DNA of 64,000 bases, from positions 83,582-147,581 of the forward strand of contig JAIKVV010000079.1 in the NCBI GenBank assembly GCA_024685385.1. The letters run 5' to 3'. Under the pieces are notes generated by a model. The model worked only from the letters and a program-made list of their open reading frames with translations. It had not been told where the DNA came from and ran no database searches. This DNA comes from Saccharofermentans sp. (lineage in GTDB: Bacteria > Bacillota > Clostridia > Saccharofermentanales > Saccharofermentanaceae). How positions within the stretch are numbered: position 1 is the stretch's first letter; each line of letters starts with the position of its first letter. Positions 57,640 to 64,000 of the stretch are shown in pieces. Made by a program: the position numbers and the translations under genes.

Positions 57640-59706
57640 ATGGCCGATCCTTCGGCAGCAGATATCTACAATAAGAATTCAGCGCGAGACGTGACATTTC
57701 ACGCCTCGCGTTTGACCGAATACAGGGATCCGCTTGGCGCATGTCCTGCGGATGCTCAGGTTTCTTTGTGTCTGGATGTGGAGGAAGGTGCATCTGAAGT
57801 CACTCTCTGTTATACTTACGGGCTTTATTCATTCTCCTACCACGAAGAACCGATGCACAGGCTCTCCGTAAGGAGATTCAGAACGGAACTTAAACTCCCC
57901 CACGAACCGGGCATATTGTTCTATTGGTTCAGATACATCAATTCAGAGGTGCAGACTGTCTACTATGCCGCGTCCGAAGACAAAAAGGACGGCGAGGGTA
58001 CTATATATTCTGATCCGCCCCGTGTCGGACCTGACGAAGACAAGTATCCTTTTGCTTTCCAGATCACGGTCTACAAAAAGGATTTTGTTACTCCGGATGC
58101 AATAAAGGGTGCCGTTATCTATCAGATATTTCCTGACAGGTTCAGGAGAGATGCCTTTTTCGACTACGATAAGATGGTCAATGCCGGAGACCGCCCGGAA
58201 CGCATATTTCACAGGAGCTGGTATGAGGATGTTGACATAGAAGGCAAACCCGAGACAGGCTATCTCGCGTGTGATTTTTACGGGGGTTCTCTTGACGGTA
58301 TCTGCGAAAAGCTTGACTATATCAAGAGTTTGGGTACGGATATTATCTATCTGAATCCCATATTCTGTGCCCGTTCTTCACACCGTTACGATACTGCAGA
58401 TTATCTTAATGTCGATCCCATATTGGGAGGCAATTCGGCATTTTCTAAACTTGTATCAACGGCTGCTGCCATGGGGATAAAAGTAATAATCGACGGTGTT
58501 TTCAGCCATACCGGTGCAGATTCGATATATTTCAACAAATTCGGAAGATTCGACGGTACCGGTGCTTACGAGTCATATTGTGAATCAAAAGAGAGTCCTT
58601 ACAGAACATGGTATAACTTCTACAAAGACGAGAACGGGAACGTCAATTACGACTCTTGGTGGGGATTCCCGGATCTTCCGAACGTTAACGAAGATGACCT
58701 GGCATACAGGAACTTTGTCTTTGGTGAAGACGGTGTTGTGGATAAATGGACAAAAGAGGGCGCAGGGGGCATCAGACTGGATGTTTCAGATGAGCTGCCC
58801 GACAGTTTTATCCGCCAGATGAGGGATACATTAAAAGAGAAGACAAATGGCGAAGGGATCCTGATCGGTGAGGTCTGGGAGGATGCGAGCAATAAATGCA
58901 GTTACGGATCTTACAGGGACTTTATCCTTGGAAATACACACGATTCCGTAATGGGGTATCCCTTCCGCAAGAACCTTCTGGATTACCTTTGCGGCTATAT
59001 CGGAGCTGATGTTCTTGATGCCAGGCTTGAAGGCTACAGGGAAAGATATCCCGCCGAAGCATATTTTTCGATAATGAATCTCGTGTCATCTCACGATGTT
59101 CCCCGTATCCTTACTGCTTTAAGCAAGCCCTGCGATACGGATGACAGGACCATACAGAAGGACATGAAGGTGGATCCTTCGATCTTTGACGATTGTGTAA
59201 GACTTTCAAGGATCGCATTTGCGATACAGATCGGATATATAGGTTCCGCTTCGATCTACTACGGTGATGAAGTCCTGATGGAAGGCTATAAAGACCCGTT
59301 TAACAGAAGAACATATCCCTGGGAAAGGCTAAATCTGAAACAGGTAGAAAACCTTATGTTTACGCGCCGCATCGCCAGATTAAGGACCGATAACGGGTGC
59401 CTTAGGACCGGATTTTACAGGACTTTGGCGGCTGAAGGGGGACTTTTTGTTTTCGAAAGATTTCTTAAGGACGGAAAGGATTTCTTCGGTAAGGAAGTTA
59501 CGGGAAGCCACAGGATAGCATTGTTTACCAATATTTCCTGTGAGCCGGTATATATATCGGTTGATGACAGGGGAGACGGCCTTGCCGTAAAAAGGGAAGA
59601 TAAGCTCCCGGGTCCCCTGATCGACAGATACATAATCGGTGGAGTTAATAAAGGACGTATGGAAATGGGCCTTGCGCCAAGATCCTTTGTCTTTGTTATA
59701 TACTGA
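57640..59706 (+). CDS. GH13 alpha-glucan hydrolase (neopullulanase/cyclomaltodextrinase-like)
   Basis: 'AVIYQIFPDRF', 'IIDGVFSHTG', 'GIRLDVSDELP', 'LVSSHDVPRI'. Confidence 0.92.
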   Translation: MADPSAADIYNKNSARDVTFHASRLTEYRDPLGACPADAQVSLCLDVEEGASEVTLCYTYGLYSFSYHEEPMHRLSVRRFRTELKLPHEPGILFYWFRYINSEVQTVYYAASEDKKDGEGTIYSDPPRVGPDEDKYPFAFQITVYKKDFVTPDAIKGAVIYQIFPDRFRRDAFFDYDKMVNAGDRPERIFHRSWYEDVDIEGKPETGYLACDFYGGSLDGICEKLDYIKSLGTDIIYLNPIFCARSSHRYDTADYLNVDPILGGNSAFSKLVSTAAAMGIKVIIDGVFSHTGADSIYFNKFGRFDGTGAYESYCESKESPYRTWYNFYKDENGNVNYDSWWGFPDLPNVNEDDLAYRNFVFGEDGVVDKWTKEGAGGIRLDVSDELPDSFIRQMRDTLKEKTNGEGILIGEVWEDASNKCSYGSYRDFILGNTHDSVMGYPFRKNLLDYLCGYIGADVLDARLEGYRERYPAEAYFSIMNLVSSHDVPRILTALSKPCDTDDRTIQKDMKVDPSIFDDCVRLSRIAFAIQIGYIGSASIYYGDEVLMEGYKDPFNRRTYPWERLNLKQVENLMFTRRIARLRTDNGCLRTGFYRTLAAEGGLFVFERFLKDGKDFFGKEVTGSHRIALFTNISCEPVYISVDDRGDGLAVKREDKLPGPLIDRYIIGGVNKGRMEMGLAPRSFVFVIY

Positions 59707-59736
59707 AAACAGATCAAATAAGAGGAGGATGATATC

Positions 59737-60837
59737 ATGGCTGAAAACATTGATGCCGAGAACAAGATCGTTTCCGAGACCACAATGGACATTACCGACA
59801 AGAAGTGTCCTAACTGTGCCGCAACAGTTGAATACGATCCTGCCACTCTGAGCATGTCATGTCCGTTCTGCGGTTATTCCAGAAAACTTCCCTCTCCCGA
59901 GGAGACGAAGGAAGTTGAAGAGTTGGACTTTGAAGCAGCTAAGCTGAGGCAGAGTCTGGATTGGGGAACATCCAAGAAGAGCATCGTTTGTAAGATGTGC
60001 GGAGGAGAAGCGGTCTACGATGAAGCCATGACCGCAGGCAACTGTCCTTTCTGCGGTTCGACCAGTGTCATGCCGGTCGATCAGGATGAGAACATCATGG
60101 CTCCGGGAGGAGTAGTTCCTTTCGAGATCACAAATCAGAAGGCAGAAGAACTCTTCAGCAGATGGCTCAAAGGCAAGCTTTTTGCTCCCAATGCCGCAAA
60201 ACAGAGCTGCAAGGCAGAAAACTTCTGCGGTCTTTATCTTCCTTACTGGACATACGATTCCCAGACAACATCTTCATATGTTGCCAAACTCGGTTATGAG
60301 AAGAAGGATTCTGAAGGGAAGGTAGTAAGTGTTGACTGGAGGACATACCGTGGAATCTACGATGAGTTCATCGATGATGAAGTGGTATATGCAAGCAAAA
60401 AGACCAAGAACCCGTATATCAATGCCGTATCTACATTCGATTTTTCCAAACTCCGTACATATTCTCCGGAGTTTATAGCCGGATTTGCTGCCGAGCGTTA
60501 TACGGTAGGTCTTGACGAAGGTTGGGAAACGGCAAAGAAGTCCATATCTGCAAAACTCCGTTCACATCTTACAAACCAATTGAGACAGAGATACAGACCT
60601 GACAGGTTTGGAAGTCTCAATATGTCGACCGCATTTGACAAGGTTACTTTTAAATATATCCTCGCTCCTATCTGGATCGCAAATTTCAAGTTCAACAACA
60701 AGACATATTCTCTTGCTGTCAACGGGCAGACCGGCAAGGTTTCCGGAAGCGCACCGGTATCTCCGATCAAGGTCATAATCGCAATTGCGATCATCATCGC
60801 TATATTTGCTCTTTGTTATTATTTCATGCAAGGATAA
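59737..60837 (+). CDS. TFIIB-type zinc-ribbon membrane protein of unknown function
   Basis: 'KCPNCAATVEYDPATLSMSCPFCGY', 'CKMCGGEAVYDEAMTAGNCPFCGS', C-terminal TM 'VIIAIAIIIAIFALCYYFM'. Confidence 0.8.
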   Translation: MAENIDAENKIVSETTMDITDKKCPNCAATVEYDPATLSMSCPFCGYSRKLPSPEETKEVEELDFEAAKLRQSLDWGTSKKSIVCKMCGGEAVYDEAMTAGNCPFCGSTSVMPVDQDENIMAPGGVVPFEITNQKAEELFSRWLKGKLFAPNAAKQSCKAENFCGLYLPYWTYDSQTTSSYVAKLGYEKKDSEGKVVSVDWRTYRGIYDEFIDDEVVYASKKTKNPYINAVSTFDFSKLRTYSPEFIAGFAAERYTVGLDEGWETAKKSISAKLRSHLTNQLRQRYRPDRFGSLNMSTAFDKVTFKYILAPIWIANFKFNNKTYSLAVNGQTGKVSGSAPVSPIKVIIAIAIIIAIFALCYYFMQG

Positions 60838-60863
60838 GCGAAAAATCAATCTAAAAGGGAACA

Positions 60864-60899
60864 GACCCCGGCATTTTCGAATGCCGGGGTCTTCTTTTT
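60864..60899 (+). terminator. Intrinsic terminator
   Basis: GACCCCGGCATT/AATGCCGGGGTC then U-tract. Confidence 0.92.
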
Positions 60900-61019
60900 G
60901 AAATTGTGGCAAAATTGTGAAATTGTGCATATATATATAAATATTAATATTGTATTTTATTAATATAATATATATAATACTGAAGATTTATTCTCTATAT
61001 TGTGGCGAGGAATATTTTT

Positions 61020-64000
61020 ATGAAATCATTAACAAGGAAGCTGACGGCCTTTTTAAGTGCACTGCTCGTAGTGGGAATTATTGCGCCTAACATGACGTTT
61101 TTCATCGGAAAGAACGGCTTTGGTTCCAGAGATGTTATGGCTGCTTCCCCCAAGAAGTACGATGCGGCAAGTGCCGTTAATTTCGCCACGATCCTCGGAC
61201 GCGCTGTTGACTTCGGTATAGTTGCAAGAGAATTCCATCAGAAACAGCACATGGAGACCACCTTCGCCATAGACAGGTTCCGCAGTTTCACTGATGCTCC
61301 CAATGAAGTTGACTTCATTAACAATCAGACAGCAAACTTCCTTTTGAACAAAGTCGAAGGAAACAAGAAATATAAATTCGGACAGAAGCAGACAGCTGTC
61401 TATTATAATCTCGAGGGCAGTGCTGAAGTGCTTCGTAACTTCAACGGAAAAACCGGTGCTTACATTACCAGTGATTACAATTTTAATACTCGGGGCAAAG
61501 CTTCCCTTGTATGGCGTGAGAGCAAAGATGTCGTAAATAACATTAATGCGGTAATCGATAATGTTAATGACAGCAGAACAATAGAGATCAATAACAGAGC
61601 TAAGTCTGACGATTACAAGCTTCCGGCTGATCACATAAAGGTAACAAGAGACAAGATCACTATCAATATCGATTCCGATGAATTTGAAAACAGGGTCGTA
61701 TACATCGATGTAACGGATAATATGGTCAGACCTCTCGGCAATTCTGACGGTGTGGTCATAAAGAAGAGGGCATCGACGGTTGTTGTCTTCAATGTTGGTT
61801 CAAATGTCAGAGGCACCACGGTAAGAGCAACAGGTAACAACGGTCAGTATCAAACTGCTGGTAACGGCATTCATTTAAACAAGATGCATGTTGAGGTAAA
61901 CGGTCAGAATATCTACTCGACGACCGGTTCCATGGGCGGCAACTATAATGATGAACGCAATACCAACAAACAGGTCAACGACCAGATCTGTGAAAAGATT
62001 ATCTGGAATTTTGTCGGACCTCGTGTTGTTGAACTCGAGAACACGGCAGGAACATTCCTCATTGCAAATCCCAATGCTTCCGTAAACCTTACAGGTTCAA
62101 CTGCGGGCTGGATAGTTTCAGGCGGTCACATGGAGAATAATGCCGAGTGGCATTACATCTATACCGGCGGCAGCCAGACAGCGCCTCACGATGAAAAAGG
62201 ACAGATACATTTCTCTGCCCGTAAGGCATTTACTGAAAAGTATGCCGTAAAGGCAAACATCAAAGAGGATAGGTCCATCGTTTCCAAAGCAAAAGATTAT
62301 AAGTTCAATTTCTACCGATCTGATAAGGACTATTCTTCCAGAACCCTGATCGGTACTGCTGAGACACAGACTACGAATACTATCGAGTTCAAGACGATCC
62401 AGTTCTATACCGACCGCAATGCAGCAGTTCGTGCCGGTGCTTTGGATTATTACATCGCTAATGGTGAAACAAAACCTTTCTATTTTGTCATTGACGAACA
62501 GCAGGCCGGAGTAACACACGATGGCATAATCAATTCCACTGGATATGTTACGATCAAGGTTGAAGTGACAAATAAAGCAAATGCTCTCGTTTATCACGTA
62601 ACAAACAGGATCTATCTTCCTGATGAAAAGCACCCCGGACAGTTTATTGTATATGATTCCAATGACGGGAAGGAAATGACCAGCACGAGATTCGAACTTG
62701 GTGCTTTGTACAACAAGATCGAACCGATTACCGTTAATATCAGCAAACGTGATATCAACAAGGCGAGCGGCGAACTTCCCGGAGCAACGCTGATCGTTTC
62801 TTACCTGGGCAGCGATTCCGAAGTTGTCCTGAACGACGTCAACCTTGTCCGTGACGGTGTTGACGTAACGGATGATGCAGTCATTAACAAGACATCCGTA
62901 CAGTTCGTTTCCGGTACTGAAGAGACATCCATTGTCGGACTTAAGCCGGGTAACTATTCTCTCAGGGAAACCTTTGCCCCCACAGGATACAAAACACAGA
63001 CATCAATAATCTATTTCACCGTCAATGAAGATAAGACTGTCTCCGTAACATCAGGCAGGACTTTGAATTCCAATGTCGGTTTTATTGAGACAAATGATAC
63101 GGTAGTTATCCTTGATGATGTCTATAAGACGGATGTTACTGTCAAGAAAACCAGAAATACCGCTTCGGGTGCAAGATTGGGTGATGCCGTTCTTAAGGTT
63201 ACCGCCAAAGATTCAAATGTTGATTTCCTGACTCTTGGCGTAACAGCTACTCAGAATAATAACAGGGCGATAGATCTTGGCATTACGTCCAGTGAGATCA
63301 GTTTCAAGACGGTAGGAAACGCAGATACCGTCATTCATAATCTCCCTGACGGTGTTTATACGCTTACGGAAGAACAGACACCTTACTCTTACATAACAGC
63401 TGATCCGATCGAGTTCACTATTTCCAAGGGTGTTGTATCCGGTGGAAGTACTATAGTCATGGTTGACGTTCAGAGACCTTGGGAATCAGATCTTAAGGTT
63501 ACAAAGATCGTCAGGGGCGATGACGGCTTTGATCCGTCGCTCCAGTTTAAGATCAGGATCGACTTCACCGAAGGTAATAACGGCTTTAAGTTGACTGAAG
63601 ATATGGTTTCGGCTCCCCATGATTTTGTAATCTCTGAAGACGGGCATAGCCTTACCGCATATCTTGCTCATGGAGAGGAACTTTACATTACCGGACTTAT
63701 TCCCGGAACGGTTTACAATGTTGTTGAAGAAGATATCGAGTATCCTTACTACACCCAGGATGGTTATTGGTATTGCGATACATCGAATCCTCATATGATC
63801 CATCCCTATGATACTGCCGACTGCTGTGAGGTATACAACAAGTATAAGACTCCGGCTTACCGCGACATAGAGATCACTAAGAGCATCGACGGCCTTAATG
63901 TAACCTATGAAGAGCTTAATGGCGGAATCACGTTCGAAGTAACAACCACAGTAGGCGGAGCAACCAAGTGGGTAGCAGCAGACGGAACGTTGTCAGACGA
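61020..64000 (+). CDS. Large secreted surface protein (choice-of-anchor-A-like N-terminus, SpaA/Cna-B-type repeats), 3' truncated by window; not in ORF track
   Basis: Hand translation open from ATG 61020 to window end: MKSLTRKLTAFLSALLVVGIIAPN...; 'TAGTFLIANPNASVNLTGSTAGWIVSGGHMENNAEWHYIY'; 'GLKPGNYSLRETFAPTGYKTQ', 'NLPDGVYTLTEEQTPYSYI'. Confidence 0.85.
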   Translation, partial: MKSLTRKLTAFLSALLVVGIIAPNMTFFIGKNGFGSRDVMAASPKKYDAASAVNFATILGRAVDFGIVAREFHQKQHMETTFAIDRFRSFTDAPNEVDFINNQTANFLLNKVEGNKKYKFGQKQTAVYYNLEGSAEVLRNFNGKTGAYITSDYNFNTRGKASLVWRESKDVVNNINAVIDNVNDSRTIEINNRAKSDDYKLPADHIKVTRDKITINIDSDEFENRVVYIDVTDNMVRPLGNSDGVVIKKRASTVVVFNVGSNVRGTTVRATGNNGQYQTAGNGIHLNKMHVEVNGQNIYSTTGSMGGNYNDERNTNKQVNDQICEKIIWNFVGPRVVELENTAGTFLIANPNASVNLTGSTAGWIVSGGHMENNAEWHYIYTGGSQTAPHDEKGQIHFSARKAFTEKYAVKANIKEDRSIVSKAKDYKFNFYRSDKDYSSRTLIGTAETQTTNTIEFKTIQFYTDRNAAVRAGALDYYIANGETKPFYFVIDEQQAGVTHDGIINSTGYVTIKVEVTNKANALVYHVTNRIYLPDEKHPGQFIVYDSNDGKEMTSTRFELGALYNKIEPITVNISKRDINKASGELPGATLIVSYLGSDSEVVLNDVNLVRDGVDVTDDAVINKTSVQFVSGTEETSIVGLKPGNYSLRETFAPTGYKTQTSIIYFTVNEDKTVSVTSGRTLNSNVGFIETNDTVVILDDVYKTDVTVKKTRNTASGARLGDAVLKVTAKDSNVDFLTLGVTATQNNNRAIDLGITSSEISFKTVGNADTVIHNLPDGVYTLTEEQTPYSYITADPIEFTISKGVVSGGSTIVMVDVQRPWESDLKVTKIVRGDDGFDPSLQFKIRIDFTEGNNGFKLTEDMVSAPHDFVISEDGHSLTAYLAHGEELYITGLIPGTVYNVVEEDIEYPYYTQDGYWYCDTSNPHMIHPYDTADCCEVYNKYKTPAYRDIEITKSIDGLNVTYEELNGGITFEVTTTVGGATKWVAADGTLSD

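Overview
Chromosomal window from a low-to-mid-GC Firmicute (Clostridia-like gene content; taxon inferred, not searched), about 50 protein-coding genes, one tRNA-Arg(ACG), and no rRNA, CRISPR array, transposase or prophage that I could support. Left to right: the tail of an efflux/adaptor protein, a GT2-GtrA glycosyltransferase and a DUF4349-type lipoprotein; rfbA; a minus-strand minimal Tad-type pilus/secretion island (FHA protein, a 57-aa Flp pilin missing from the ORF track, a TadB-TadC fusion, TadA, a degenerate TadZ-like protein); metK-recD2-comF; an unassigned structured-RNA candidate upstream of cysS-mrnC-rlmB; a divergent AraC/phosphatase and epimerase-SDR-Fe-ADH block; tRNA-Arg; tig, clpX, ROK kinase, valS; GH5, bioY with a BirA-box-like operator, LtaS-like protein, ABC transporter; sufCBDSU (minus strand); P-loop NTPase, SPFH/zinc-ribbon protein, a very unusual predicted pseudokinase with about 18 SPFKP repeats and a Thr-rich tail; a four-subunit 2-oxoacid:ferredoxin oxidoreductase; a membrane glycosyltransferase; a glycogen operon glgB-glgC-glgD-glgA-GH13 in which GlgB and GlgA carry histone-H1-like Lys/Ala tails; and the start of a large SpaA/Cna-B-type surface protein cut by the window end. 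Strongest hunt items: the SPFKP-repeat pseudokinase, the polycationic tails on glycogen enzymes, and the promoter-proximal structured RNA before cysS. Family names are from motif recognition by eye; no searches were run.
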